The notes under the pieces: model-generated
What the model saw: only the letters and a program-made list of their open reading frames with translations
Databases searched by the model: none
What the model was told of the DNA's origin: nothing
Shown here: in pieces, positions 35,257-44,848 of the stretch
Position numbering within the stretch: the first letter of the stretch is position 1
Layout: each line of letters begins with the position of its first letter
Assembly: GCF_002998435.1 (NCBI RefSeq)
Contig: NZ_CP027231.1
Span: 1,405,001 to 1,469,000 of the forward strand
Length of the DNA stretch: 64,000 nt
Reading direction: 5' to 3'
Origin: Bacteroides zoogleoformans
Lineage (GTDB): Bacteria > Bacteroidota > Bacteroidia > Bacteroidales > Bacteroidaceae
Position numbers and translations under genes: made by a program

Positions 35257-38139
35257 TTAAAATTTCACACGCTGTGCCTTTCCGTCGTATCTCACCACCG
35301 TGCCTTTCACCTTCAAGTCAAAAGCCTGAGCTTTATTCTTTTCCACTTTCACCACATTGAAGATACGTTCCTTCAGCATGCCGGAGTACTCGCCCTTGCG
35401 ATCGCCGATGGTCAAAGTTCCCTCCGCATCGTTGTAAATAAATGGGATGATAGTATATTTTCCTTTCTCATAGTTATAATTCACACCTTCATCTTCGTAA
35501 AGGGTAAATGCCCCGTCTTGTCCCGCATAAACGTAGAGTGTGATTTCCGAATCCGGTTTTTCGTTGCTATATTGCATATCCGGCCCGTAGGGAACAATGG
35601 CACCTGCGCGTACATAAAGCGGAATGCGTTCATAAGGAGCATCCACGGTCAGCTTGCGTCCGCCTTCCACATAGCTGCCGGAGTAGAAATCATACCAGCC
35701 ACAACCCGCGGGGAAATACACCTCACGACTGCGTGCGCCGTATTCGTATACCGGAGCTGCCATAAGGGCCGGGCCGAACATAAACTGGTCACCGATGTCA
35801 TTCACATTGGCATCCTCCGTAAAGTCCATCACCAAAGGGCGCATGATGGTGTAGTCATTGAAATGGGTCATGCCCGCCAACGAATAGATATACGGCATCA
35901 TGTTATAGCGCAATTTGGTATAATAGACAATGGAATTATAGCACGGATGCCCTTCAGGAGCAATGTTCCACACCTCGCGGAACGGGTATTGCCCGTGTGC
36001 GCGAAACAGCGGACAGAAAGCGCCGAACTGGTACCAACGGGTGTTCAACTCTCTCCATTCTTTATAGTCGGCATTTTCGCGTCCCGTTTCGTCGAGCACC
36101 TTCTGACCGGCTACGTAGCGGCTCTCCACGCAGAACCCGCCGATGTCCATCGTCCAATACGGAATACCGCTGACGGCAAAGTTCAGCCCGGCAGAAATCT
36201 GAGCCTTCATATCTTCCCAACGGGTAGCGATGTCTCCACTCCAGGTAGCGGTGGAATAGCGTTGCAGCCCCGCAAACCCCGAACGGGTCAGCAGGAAAAC
36301 ACGTTTGTTCGGTTCGACACTGCGCTGACCGTCATAAATGGCTTCGGCATTCATCAACGCATACGTATTGAAGAACTTGGCAGAAGGGCCGAGAGCCGTA
36401 GGACCGGAAAGGTCTTTGCGGTATTGGATATCCGTGCAGTCGCGCACATTCGGTTCGCTGGCATCCATCCACCATGCATCGATGCCAAGCGGATAATAAT
36501 GGTCTTGTATCTGTTTCCAGAAGAGCTTGCGCGCGTCGGCACTGTAGGCATCATAGAAAGAGCCCAGATAGCCCGGCCCTACCCAATCTCTGATGCTGTC
36601 TTTGACGGCCTGCCGATACATCCATCCTTTCTCGTCGAACTCCTTATAATGTTCGGTGGTCACATAAAACTTGGGCCAGACGGAAACCATCACGCGAGCG
36701 TGCATGTCATGGATGGAATCGACCATTCCCTTCGGATCGGGAAAACGCTCGGGGTCGAATTCATGGCTTCCCCACGCATCCTGCTTCCAATGCAGCCAGT
36801 CGATGACGATGTTGTCAATGGGAATCCGGCGTTCACGAAATTCTTTCAACACCGAGAGCACTTCATCTCTCGTATTGTATTTCTCACGGCTTTGCCAATA
36901 CCCCATCGCCCACTTCGGCATAATCTGACTCTTGCCGGTCAAGGTGCGATAACCGCTTATAACCTCATCCATCGTGTCACCGTAAACGAAATAATAATTT
37001 ATCTCGTTCTGCATTTCGCTCCACCAGGAGAGTTTGTTCTGCTCTTCATCCTCCACCGGTTTCAACGCCCTCAAACCGCAATATGAAACATATCCGTCCG
37101 GCTCCCACTCTATTTTCAGAGGAACACGCTTGCCGGCTTGCAGATTCACTGCAAACTTATAGTTGTTAGGGTTCCAAGCCGTACGCCAGCGTTCGGGAAC
37201 AACCAGCTGATTATCAATATATACCTTAGTATAGCCGGCATAATAAAGGATAAAACGGAACAAGCCTGTTTCCAACGGTTCTATTTCGCCTTCATACGTC
37301 ACATGCGCCCCCATAAACGGGAATCCGTCGGGCAGATTCACCACTTTACTCAAATGGGCATCACGATCCAAATGTTCGAAATAGAGAGAATCTTCGCGGC
37401 GTACCAGTATTTCCGCATTCTTATCGCCCGGAATGTATGTGCCGGTCAGCGCACCTGCCTTACCATTCTTATCATACAGTTTGAATACGTCGCCCAACTG
37501 TGAGTAGTCGCACGGGTTGCCGAAACGGCAGAGAGAATAGCTGTCCCATAGTACGCCGTATTTTTTGTTGGAAACGATGAACGGCACGGATACCTTCGTA
37601 TTGTATTGAAACAGTTCCTCGTTCTTTCCCTTATAATTGAACTCATCCGCCTGATGTTGCCCCAAGCCATAAAAAGCCTCATCCTCACCGGCCGATTGGA
37701 AGACTTGCCGCACACTGTATCCTTTTGTTCCTTCCACCTCGACGGGAGTAAAGGTTCTTCCGTTGCTGTCTTCCGCCAGAATCGGGTCGCCGGCTGCATT
37801 CGTAAAGCGTACCTCGCCGGTTGTTTTGGATACGATGGCATGCAGTTCCGCAGTCTTTACAATCACTTCGTCACCCTGCTCTTCCACCTTAAAATCAGTC
37901 TTTCGTTGTTGGGAGACCACAATGAGACTCGGTTCTTTCGAGAATTCCCTTTCCGGAGTGGCCGACACATGAATGAGCTTTTCGCCCATTACCTCCAATC
38001 TTACCTTACGCACATCCGTCGGCCGCTGCTGCACGACTTCCACAATCACACCGTTCTCGGTCTTTTGAAATCCGCTACCGGCACATGCGGCAAACATCCA
38101 TCCGGTAAGCAGATAAACTGAAGTGTTTTTCAATTTCAT
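35257..38139 (-). CDS. GH31 glycosidase with PA14 insert, probable alpha-xylosidase
   Basis: A 960-residue lipoprotein-type enzyme (signal with lipobox WMFAAC, Cys19). Domain order: N-terminal beta-sandwich (about 30-230), PA14 insert (about 230-365, with LFRFILYYAGYTKVYIDNQLV), GH31 barrel (about 370-740) and C-terminal beta domains. The catalytic nucleophile is D559 (AWWMDASEP) and the probable acid/base D636 (TWSGD). The PA14 insert in this place is known from Bacteroides and Cellvibrio alpha-xylosidases acting on xyloglucan oligosaccharides, so alpha-xylosidase is the best guess; alpha-glucosidase cannot be excluded. It is monocistronic between the AraC and sensor genes. Confidence 0.85.
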   Translation of the reverse strand: MKLKNTSVYLLTGWMFAACAGSGFQKTENGVIVEVVQQRPTDVRKVRLEVMGEKLIHVSATPEREFSKEPSLIVVSQQRKTDFKVEEQGDEVIVKTAELHAIVSKTTGEVRFTNAAGDPILAEDSNGRTFTPVEVEGTKGYSVRQVFQSAGEDEAFYGLGQHQADEFNYKGKNEELFQYNTKVSVPFIVSNKKYGVLWDSYSLCRFGNPCDYSQLGDVFKLYDKNGKAGALTGTYIPGDKNAEILVRREDSLYFEHLDRDAHLSKVVNLPDGFPFMGAHVTYEGEIEPLETGLFRFILYYAGYTKVYIDNQLVVPERWRTAWNPNNYKFAVNLQAGKRVPLKIEWEPDGYVSYCGLRALKPVEDEEQNKLSWWSEMQNEINYYFVYGDTMDEVISGYRTLTGKSQIMPKWAMGYWQSREKYNTRDEVLSVLKEFRERRIPIDNIVIDWLHWKQDAWGSHEFDPERFPDPKGMVDSIHDMHARVMVSVWPKFYVTTEHYKEFDEKGWMYRQAVKDSIRDWVGPGYLGSFYDAYSADARKLFWKQIQDHYYPLGIDAWWMDASEPNVRDCTDIQYRKDLSGPTALGPSAKFFNTYALMNAEAIYDGQRSVEPNKRVFLLTRSGFAGLQRYSTATWSGDIATRWEDMKAQISAGLNFAVSGIPYWTMDIGGFCVESRYVAGQKVLDETGRENADYKEWRELNTRWYQFGAFCPLFRAHGQYPFREVWNIAPEGHPCYNSIVYYTKLRYNMMPYIYSLAGMTHFNDYTIMRPLVMDFTEDANVNDIGDQFMFGPALMAAPVYEYGARSREVYFPAGCGWYDFYSGSYVEGGRKLTVDAPYERIPLYVRAGAIVPYGPDMQYSNEKPDSEITLYVYAGQDGAFTLYEDEGVNYNYEKGKYTIIPFIYNDAEGTLTIGDRKGEYSGMLKERIFNVVKVEKNKAQAFDLKVKGTVVRYDGKAQRVKF

Positions 38140-38176
38140 AATTAGCAGTTCTTAAAAAATGATTCTTCTTTCGGTG

Positions 38177-38184
38177 CAAAAATA
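38177..38184 (-). promoter_or_regulatory. Probable -7 element for the GH31 gene
   Basis: TATTTTTG on the minus strand fits TAnnTTTG, 38 bp before the GH31 start. No TTTG is seen at -33, as is common for promoters needing an activator. Confidence 0.4.
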
Positions 38185-38280
38185 AGAAGTCTCTTCCGGA
38201 ACAGACCTACCGGATGTTGAGACAAAGGGTGCCTTTTGAAACCTTTAATGATAAAATGTTTCAGAAACGGGTATCTGTTG

Positions 38281-41200
38281 TTATTTCCCTTCTCTTTCCT
38301 GATAAACGGAGGGTAAAACGCCGAACTCATCCTTGAAGTACTTACTGAAATATTTAGGATTGTTGAAACCCACGCAGTAGGCAATCTCCGCCACACTCCG
38401 CTGACTCTCGCGAAGTAATTGCGCCGCCCTCTTCAGGCGGATGACACGAATAAACTCAATCGGCGTTTTGCCCGTTATCTGCGACAGTTTCTTATAGAGA
38501 TGCACCCGGCTCATGCCCAGCTCGCGACTCAACTCCTCGACAGACAAATCGCTGCGGTCGATGTTCGCTTCCACATACTTGATGGCATTTGCCACCAACT
38601 GTTCATCCAGCGAGGTTATGACTATCCGGCTCGGCTCGGGATCAATCAGCAAACGTTGCCTGCGCCTGCCGTACAAGTCTATCAGCTTGCGCATGCGCAG
38701 TATCAGCACTTCTACATTGAAAGGCTTCGTCACATAATCATCTGCACCGATATTCAGACTTTCAACCTTGTCTTCCACCGCCTGCTTGGCAGTGAGTAAT
38801 ATCACCGGAATATTCTCGGTGCGCTTGTCCGTCTTCACCCAACGACACAGTTCGTTGCCGTCCATTTCGGGCATCATCACATCACTTACAATGATGTCCG
38901 GCATCAACTCCGGTATCATCTGCCACGCTTTCCTGCCGTTCGAAGCGGTCTGTATGCGGAAATAGAGACTCAGGCTATCTTTCATGAAAGCCAACAAATC
39001 ATCGCTGTCATCTACTATCAGTACCAATGGCTGTTGCTTACAGCCTTCATCGGCGGCACCGCCCATATCGTCGGGCAATGAATCATCTTCTTCGGCCGTC
39101 CCGGATATTGCCGCCTCTGCCGCCATTTCCTCCCGTCCCGCCTCTCCGTCGGGTTGCAAAGAAGAAGCATCCCACCCCACATGTTTGATGGGAACGGTCA
39201 CAAGGAACACACTGCCGGAGCCCACATTATCGAGCACCTTCACCGTACCCTCATGCAGCGTCACAAAATCGCGTACCAAACTCAGCCCTATGCCGCTCCC
39301 CGTGGACTGATGATCCGGATTGGCCTGATCTACCTGATAGAATCGCTCGAAGATGCGCTCCTTGTCTTCGTCCTTTATCCCGGTTCCCGTATCGGAGACT
39401 TTCAGCAGCAGTTGGTCGGGCGTGCCCTTCAACACCTCTACCGAGACATCCACCCGCCCTCCGTCGGGTGTGAATTTAAAAGCATTGGACAACAGATTCA
39501 TCACCGCCTTGCCCATTTTGTCTTCATCGAACAGCATATCCAAAGACTCCACAGCCGAATAGAACGTGAGGTTCACATTCTTCTTCTCGGAGAGCATCAG
39601 AAAAGAGGCGCAAATATTCTTCACGAAAGCCACCATATCTCCCTCGGCCGGAGTAAGGTGCAAGCCCGCCACTTCACTCTTCCGGAAATCGAGTAGCTGG
39701 TTTACGAGATTCAACAGGCGAAGTGCGTTGCGGTGCATCAACGTCAGGCGTCCCAATTGCTTTTCGTCCGACACCTCTCTCATCATGCTTTCCAACGGAG
39801 ATATTATCAGCGTAAGCGGTGTGCGCAATTCGTGACTGACGTTCGTGAAGAAACGGAACTTCATCTGGTTCACCTCTTCCATCTTCCGGGCATCCTGCTC
39901 CATCTGTCTGATTTTAAACCTATTACGTTCTTTACGCTGCACGGCATGAACAGCAAGAAAGACAACGCCCACCAACAACAGCGCATAGAATAGGTACGCC
40001 CACATTGTCTGCCAGAAAGGCGGAAGAATCACAATCTTCAGTGCGGCCTCTTCCGTTCCAGCAAATCCGTCGCTGTTCACAGCTTTCACTTTGAGAACAT
40101 ACGTGCCGGGAGCCAGATTGGTATAAGTGGCTCTGCGCATATCGGAAGAACAGGTCATCCAGTCATTATCAAAGCCTTCCAATTTATAAACATAACGGGT
40201 CTTCTCGGGCAGCACATAATTGTCCGACGCAAACATCACCGAAAAAACATTCTGCCGATAATCGAGCTTCAACTCGTCCGCATCGTTCAGAGACTTATCC
40301 AGCACAATGCGACCGCCATATTCACGTCCCACTTCCACCTCTTCATTGAAAAGCCTGAAGCCCGTGAATATCACTTTCGGCAGCGTGCGGTTGTAAGTTA
40401 TGGCATCAGGATGAAAGACATTGATGCCATAGAGGCCGCCCATTGCAATCTCGCCCGAAACCAGACGCTTGATGGAGCGTTGGTTGAACTCGCTGCCCTG
40501 CAAACCATCCTTGTCGTTATAAACATAGAAATGGAAAGAATATGCTTGCGAACGTTCGTCCTTCGACATTACAAGATTGACCACACCATCGGCAGCAGTG
40601 ACCCACATGTTGCGGTTTTTGTCTTCCACAATGCCGGAAATAAAACGACCGGAAATCTCCTGTGGAAGAGAGATTACATGCAGGCGGTCAGAGGCAGGGT
40701 CGTAAAGATTCAACCCGTCGCGCGTGGCAATCCAGAGCAGCCCCCGGCTGTCCTCGTACACCTGATTGATACTCTGATTGGAGAAACGCGCATCACCCGA
40801 CTTCGTCCCCACATAATTAGTGGCTTTCCCGGCCTCCAAATCGATGATGGAAATGCCCGAAGAAGCCGTCCCCACAATCAGGCGGTTGTTACGCCCCATA
40901 CAGATGGAAGCTATGTAATCGGAAGCCAGTCCGCAAGTCGCCACATTATAGTCGGTAAAAACGCCTGTCCGAGGATTCAGACGCTGCACGCCCCCGTTCA
41001 GCATACCTATCCAGATATTCCCCTGCCCGTCTTCGGCCAAAGACCATACATTGTTGTTCGCCAAAGAGTTCGGATTGTCCGGTTCGTGGCGATAGTGAAC
41101 AAAGCGGTGTCCGTCATAGCAATCCAATCCTCCCCAGAATGTTCCAATCCATAACCTGCCGTCTTTTGCCTTCAGCAGACTGACCACCACGTTTGCCGTA

Positions 41201-42384
41201 AGCGAGTGTCCTCCCTGTCGTAGAAAGGTCCTTTTCTCTCCCGTACCCGGATTCCAATGCACCAATCCCCCGTCATTCATCCCAAGCCACAAGGAGCCGT
41301 CTCGGCCGTCTTCTATGGCATTCACGTCTCCCAACGGGTTCAAAGCAAACTTATAGATACTCTCGTCATAACAGGCCACCCCTTTCTTATAGGTGCCCAC
41401 CCACATGAGGCCGTCGGCATCTCTATACAAATCCATAATCGTATTGTTGGGCAACCCGCGCTCATCGTCCGGGCGTCCCATCAAGGACGTGATTTTCCCG
41501 GTTTTCTTGTCCAGAATATCCACTCCCTCTTGGTCTTTTCCCATCCAGATGCACCCTTTGCGGTCTTGAGCAATACTCCGCACCATATTGTGCGAAAGGC
41601 TGTTTATCTCGTTGTTGCAGTTTTTCTTCCACTCCTTGTCTTTCAGATTATAAACCCACACGCCCGGAACACCGTATATCCAAAGATCCTCATCCGCATC
41701 GGCAAACAAGGAAAACACCTCTACACAATCCTCTCCCACCATTTTCATGATGTCGGCCAGCATCCACTTCAATGCCATGCGCTCCTTGTCCACACAAGCA
41801 ATGCGGCCATTGCTATAAGCCAGCAGTATGCCTTCCTTGCTGTCTATGATATCGGTGATATCGCCTTGCGGCAATCCTTTAGTGGCAAAAAGAAGGCTTC
41901 TTGCGTTTTTCTCACCGGTACGATGTCGGTAGCACCCCATTCCGGGCACATAAAACCAAAGATTTTTCTCCCTGTCCGCAATTACTTCCTGCGGCACCCC
42001 CTCTATGCCGATATTCCGCATATAGGCACGCATATCGTTCTCAAAAATCTCGGTCGCAGGATCAAAAAAAGTATAATTCGCTTCGCCCACCCGCATCCAA
42101 AGGCGCCCTTCTCCGTCTTCCACAATGTTCTCCACAAAATTATCGGGGATAGAAGTTGTCCGACCGTCGTCATGGCGGAACGTCCGGAAGTGATAACCGT
42201 CATAGCGTGCCAGTCCGGAAGCCGTGCCGAACCACAGAAAGCCGTGCGAGTCTTTGCAAATGGAATTAATCCGATTGTTGGGCAGTCCGTCTTTCACCTC
42301 CAGACACTTGAACATATAGTTTTGCGACAAGGCAGAAAGACAAACCATGCAGATGCCCAAAAGGAATAAATAGAATCGTTTCAT
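38281..42384 (-). CDS. Hybrid two-component system sensor/regulator (HTCS)
   Basis: A 1367-residue one-protein phosphorelay, taking MKRFYLFLLGICMVCLSALSQ as the start with its signal peptide; a start 23 residues upstream adds a non-signal stretch. Layout: periplasmic beta-propeller repeats (about 25-670, repeated DGxLWxGT units), Y_Y_Y domain (about 700-785), membrane segment (about 789-814), HisKA with H851 (NVSHELRTP), HATPase (DTGTGIKDED, GSGIGLSLV), receiver domain with phospho-acceptor D1168 (IVSDVMMPEMDG), and an AraC-type DNA-binding domain (about 1260-1362). It should sense the oligosaccharide in the periplasm and activate the adjacent susCD and enzyme genes. Confidence 0.95.
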   Translation of the reverse strand: MKRFYLFLLGICMVCLSALSQNYMFKCLEVKDGLPNNRINSICKDSHGFLWFGTASGLARYDGYHFRTFRHDDGRTTSIPDNFVENIVEDGEGRLWMRVGEANYTFFDPATEIFENDMRAYMRNIGIEGVPQEVIADREKNLWFYVPGMGCYRHRTGEKNARSLLFATKGLPQGDITDIIDSKEGILLAYSNGRIACVDKERMALKWMLADIMKMVGEDCVEVFSLFADADEDLWIYGVPGVWVYNLKDKEWKKNCNNEINSLSHNMVRSIAQDRKGCIWMGKDQEGVDILDKKTGKITSLMGRPDDERGLPNNTIMDLYRDADGLMWVGTYKKGVACYDESIYKFALNPLGDVNAIEDGRDGSLWLGMNDGGLVHWNPGTGEKRTFLRQGGHSLTANVVVSLLKAKDGRLWIGTFWGGLDCYDGHRFVHYRHEPDNPNSLANNNVWSLAEDGQGNIWIGMLNGGVQRLNPRTGVFTDYNVATCGLASDYIASICMGRNNRLIVGTASSGISIIDLEAGKATNYVGTKSGDARFSNQSINQVYEDSRGLLWIATRDGLNLYDPASDRLHVISLPQEISGRFISGIVEDKNRNMWVTAADGVVNLVMSKDERSQAYSFHFYVYNDKDGLQGSEFNQRSIKRLVSGEIAMGGLYGINVFHPDAITYNRTLPKVIFTGFRLFNEEVEVGREYGGRIVLDKSLNDADELKLDYRQNVFSVMFASDNYVLPEKTRYVYKLEGFDNDWMTCSSDMRRATYTNLAPGTYVLKVKAVNSDGFAGTEEAALKIVILPPFWQTMWAYLFYALLLVGVVFLAVHAVQRKERNRFKIRQMEQDARKMEEVNQMKFRFFTNVSHELRTPLTLIISPLESMMREVSDEKQLGRLTLMHRNALRLLNLVNQLLDFRKSEVAGLHLTPAEGDMVAFVKNICASFLMLSEKKNVNLTFYSAVESLDMLFDEDKMGKAVMNLLSNAFKFTPDGGRVDVSVEVLKGTPDQLLLKVSDTGTGIKDEDKERIFERFYQVDQANPDHQSTGSGIGLSLVRDFVTLHEGTVKVLDNVGSGSVFLVTVPIKHVGWDASSLQPDGEAGREEMAAEAAISGTAEEDDSLPDDMGGAADEGCKQQPLVLIVDDSDDLLAFMKDSLSLYFRIQTASNGRKAWQMIPELMPDIIVSDVMMPEMDGNELCRWVKTDKRTENIPVILLTAKQAVEDKVESLNIGADDYVTKPFNVEVLILRMRKLIDLYGRRRQRLLIDPEPSRIVITSLDEQLVANAIKYVEANIDRSDLSVEELSRELGMSRVHLYKKLSQITGKTPIEFIRVIRLKRAAQLLRESQRSVAEIAYCVGFNNPKYFSKYFKDEFGVLPSVYQEREGK

Positions 42385-42474
42385 TTCACAAGAATTATAG
42401 AGAAAGATTGCTTGCAAATGAAACAAAAAGACAGGAGAAAACAAAATTTTCAATTTATTAATTAGATTTTTAGC

Positions 42475-42482
42475 TATCTTTG
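42475..42482 (+). promoter_or_regulatory. Probable -7 element for the coiled-coil membrane protein gene
   Basis: TATCTTTG fits TAnnTTTG and lies 75 bp before the start at 42557. The -33 position is only T-rich (42447-42450). Confidence 0.45.
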
Positions 42483-42556
42483 TCGCAAAATCAGGCGGTC
42501 ATATTGCACCATTGCAAATGACACATATCAGAAACAAAAAATAAACAAAACCATCG

Positions 42557-43429
42557 ATGACAAAGAACAAATCCCTGATTATTGTAGGAACCATATTGGT
42601 GCTGTTGCTAATCGGAGTCACCGTCTTGCTGATTTCCGAAAAGAAAACCAACTACGAACTGACACAGGAATTTCAACTGGAGAAAGAAGACTTGGAGAAC
42701 CAGTATACCGACTTCGCCAAGCAATACGACGAACTGAAGTTGAGTGTTTCCAACGACTCCTTGTCTGTTCTTTTGGAGCAGGAACAACTGAAGACCCAAC
42801 GTCTTCTGGAAGAGTTGCGCACCGTTAAAAGCAGCAACGCCACCGAAATACGACGTCTTAAAAAAGAATTGGCTTCCCTGCGCAAAGTCATGATTGGCTA
42901 CATCAACCAAATTGATTCTTTGAATCGCCTCACGGCCCAACAGAAAGAAATCATAGCCGACGTCACTCAGAAATACAATGCAGCTTCCCGACAAATCAGC
43001 AACTTAGCCGAAGAAAAGAGGAATCTGACCAAAACCGTGACCCTCGCCGCCCAACTGGATGCCACCAACATCTCTGTGCAAGCCACCAATAAACGAGGGA
43101 AAATTGCCAAAAAAGTCAAAGATGTCGTGAAGCTTAAAATCGGCTTCAGCATCGTGAAGAACATTACAGCCGAAACAGGCGAACGCACTCTATACATCCG
43201 CATCACCAAGCCTGACAACGATGTGCTGACCAAGAACCTGTCCAATACCTTTACATACGAAAATCGCAATCTGGCATACTCCATCAAAAAGTATATAGAA
43301 TATAATGGGGAAGAACAAGCCGTCAGCGTTTACTGGGATGTGGAAGAGTTTCTTTATGCCGGCACCTATCGGGCAGATATCTTCGCAGAGGGCACCCTCA
43401 TCGGTTCACAATCATTCGTATTGGAATAA
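42557..43429 (+). CDS. Membrane-anchored coiled-coil protein of unknown function
   Basis: A 290-residue protein. A single N-terminal membrane segment (SLIIVGTILVLLLIGVTVLLI) is followed by a long heptad-rich coiled coil (about 35-160) and a C-terminal beta-rich domain (about 180-290, with TLYIRITKPDNDVLT and VSVYWDVEEFLYAGTYRADIFAEG), likely periplasmic. It resembles a conserved Bacteroides hypothetical protein without assigned function. It is transcribed divergently from the sensor gene and followed within 12 bp by the 11-bp repeat array; the control of the carbohydrate locus may be unrelated. Confidence 0.72.
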   Translation: MTKNKSLIIVGTILVLLLIGVTVLLISEKKTNYELTQEFQLEKEDLENQYTDFAKQYDELKLSVSNDSLSVLLEQEQLKTQRLLEELRTVKSSNATEIRRLKKELASLRKVMIGYINQIDSLNRLTAQQKEIIADVTQKYNAASRQISNLAEEKRNLTKTVTLAAQLDATNISVQATNKRGKIAKKVKDVVKLKIGFSIVKNITAETGERTLYIRITKPDNDVLTKNLSNTFTYENRNLAYSIKKYIEYNGEEQAVSVYWDVEEFLYAGTYRADIFAEGTLIGSQSFVLE

Positions 43430-43440
43430 TTCCATACTTG

Positions 43441-43590
43441 CTCCGCATCTCCTCCGCATCAGCTCCGTATAAGCTCCGTATAAGCTCCGTATAAGCTCCG
43501 TATAAGCTCCGTATCATCTCCGTATCAACTCCGTATAAGCTCCGCTCCTATAGATACGGAGCAGACACAGAGGAGATACGGGCCTGATAT
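43441..43590 (+). repeat. 11-bp tandem repeat element, copy 2
   Basis: Ten copies of CTCCGTAT/CTCCGCAT start every 11 bp from 43441 to 43540 (the last is degenerate), often as AAGCTCCGTAT. A tail starting CCTATAGA (43547) follows and matches the tail of copy 1 (CCTATAGA, GGAGCAG, CAC, GAG, GGGC, TGATA in the same order). It lies between the coiled-coil gene and a HipA remnant. Confidence 0.85.
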
Positions 43591-43751
43591 GCAGCAACTA
43601 CATTCCGATGCAGCATATTATGCTAATTGATTGTCAATAGTTTATGAATTAAAAGATAGACATCTCGAAATTTTACTTGTTTTTTGCCGAAAACCGAAGA
43701 TTTAATGTTTTTAACCTAAGTTTGTCTTCAAACGGAGGGAAAAAGGGGAAA

Positions 43752-44089
43752 ATGAATAGTATAAAACAGATAGAAGTCATTTATGATAATCGTCCGGTCG
43801 GTCGTTTAGCTTTGACGCATAGCGTGGCGGAAATGTGGAAGATGACCACGCCAAGAATTTTGCTTTCATCTATCATGATGGCGATTGGCATTTCGCTCCG
43901 GCATTCGACCTGTTGCCAAGTGATGGAATAAACGGCTTCCGTACGACTTCTATCAATGATCGCATTGAACCTACAAAAGAAGATTTATTTGCTGTGACGG
44001 TAAAAGTTGGGTTAAATGAAAAGGAGGCTGTGGAAGTTTTTGAGGAAATACAAGGTATATTATCGATGGCATTTGACCAGAGTTTCTAA
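43752..44089 (+). pseudogene. HipA-family kinase remnant
   Basis: The first 22 codons (MNSIKQIEVIYDNRPVGRLAL) are the HipA N-terminus. After about 28 codons the frame is broken, and a different frame continues with EDDHAKNFAFIYHDGDWHFAPAFDLLPSDG, the conserved C-terminal kinase motif of HipA (DDHAKNF, APAFDLLPS). The ~200 residues normally between these parts are gone. It is a dead gene with a large internal deletion and frameshift. Confidence 0.8.
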
Positions 44090-44104
44090 ATGACCTTGGC
44101 TTGA

Positions 44105-44431
44105 TTTAATAATTCTGACGGTGAACGGATTCCGGTATTATACTCAATTCATCATTGCTATTATGACCGCTATCCAGATGTTGCTGATGTATTGGAACTG
44201 TCAGATGAGACGATAAATGTAATGAAGGAGGCATATCGGCAAATTCGTATAGCAGAGATATATGCAACTCGCGTAGATTGGATGATGAGTGGCGATGATA
44301 GCGAAGAGAATTTTCGCGAGCGTATAAAGGAAGACTTGGCAGAGTTTGAAAAGGAATATGCGTCTAAAGACTGGATTTCTTCCGTTGTTGACTGGAAAAT
44401 GTTAGATATTGTATATGCAATATATCATTAA
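44105..44431 (+). pseudogene. Unidentified C-terminal gene fragment
   Basis: An open frame from 44105 (after a TGA) to the stop at 44431 encodes about 108 residues (SDGERIPVLYSIHHCYYDRYPDVADVLELSDE...DWKMLDIVYAIYH) but has no ATG near its start; only internal TTG/ATG codons exist. Composition is protein-like, with a helical acidic second half (FRERIKEDLAEFEKEY). It is probably the tail of a lost gene. I do not recognise the family. Confidence 0.45.
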
Positions 44432-44446
44432 GTAAATAAAAAGTGT

Positions 44447-44454
44447 TATATTTG
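44447..44454 (+). promoter_or_regulatory. -7 element for the HipB-like regulator
   Basis: TATATTTG fits TAnnTTTG, 70 bp before the start at 44525. No TTTG at -33. Confidence 0.45.
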
Positions 44455-44524
44455 CATATTATATGATAGGTTGGATATAGCAAAGTCATTTGTGCGGTCG
44501 CTTTGCACCTTAAACAGATAAAGT

Positions 44525-44845
44525 ATGGCAAAGAATACAATGGGAACAAAGTTGCCCCGAAAATTGGAGCAGAAGATGTCGGTTGTGGGAGAGCAGATTA
44601 AACTGGCTCGATTGCGGAGGAATCTGAGTGTGGCTCAGGTGGCGGAACGTGCCACCTGTTCCCCGTTGACCGTGTTTCGAATAGAGAAAGGCGCACCGAC
44701 AGTAGCAATCGGAATATACTTGCGAGTGCTGTATGCTCTGCAGCTTGACGATGATATTCTGTGGCTGGCCAAAGAAGATAAATTAGGAAAAGCTTTGCAG
44801 GATTTGAGTTTGAAGACAAGGGAACGTGCCTCGAAAAAAGAGTAA
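44525..44845 (+). CDS. HipB-like helix-turn-helix (XRE) regulator, orphan antitoxin
   Basis: A 106-residue protein. The helix-turn-helix spans about residues 22-75: GEQIKLARLRRNLSVAQVAERATCSPLTVFRIEKGAPTVAIG. It fits HipB-type antitoxins, which repress their own operon and neutralise the HipA kinase. The hipA gene that starts 3 bp after its stop is truncated, so this regulator now lacks a working partner in the window. The reading frame is intact. Confidence 0.85.
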   Translation: MAKNTMGTKLPRKLEQKMSVVGEQIKLARLRRNLSVAQVAERATCSPLTVFRIEKGAPTVAIGIYLRVLYALQLDDDILWLAKEDKLGKALQDLSLKTRERASKKE

Positions 44846-44848
44846 ACG

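Noticed and set aside
43441..43545. 11-bp repeat array as a CRISPR
   Set aside because: Unit length is too short, there are no spacers and no cas genes.
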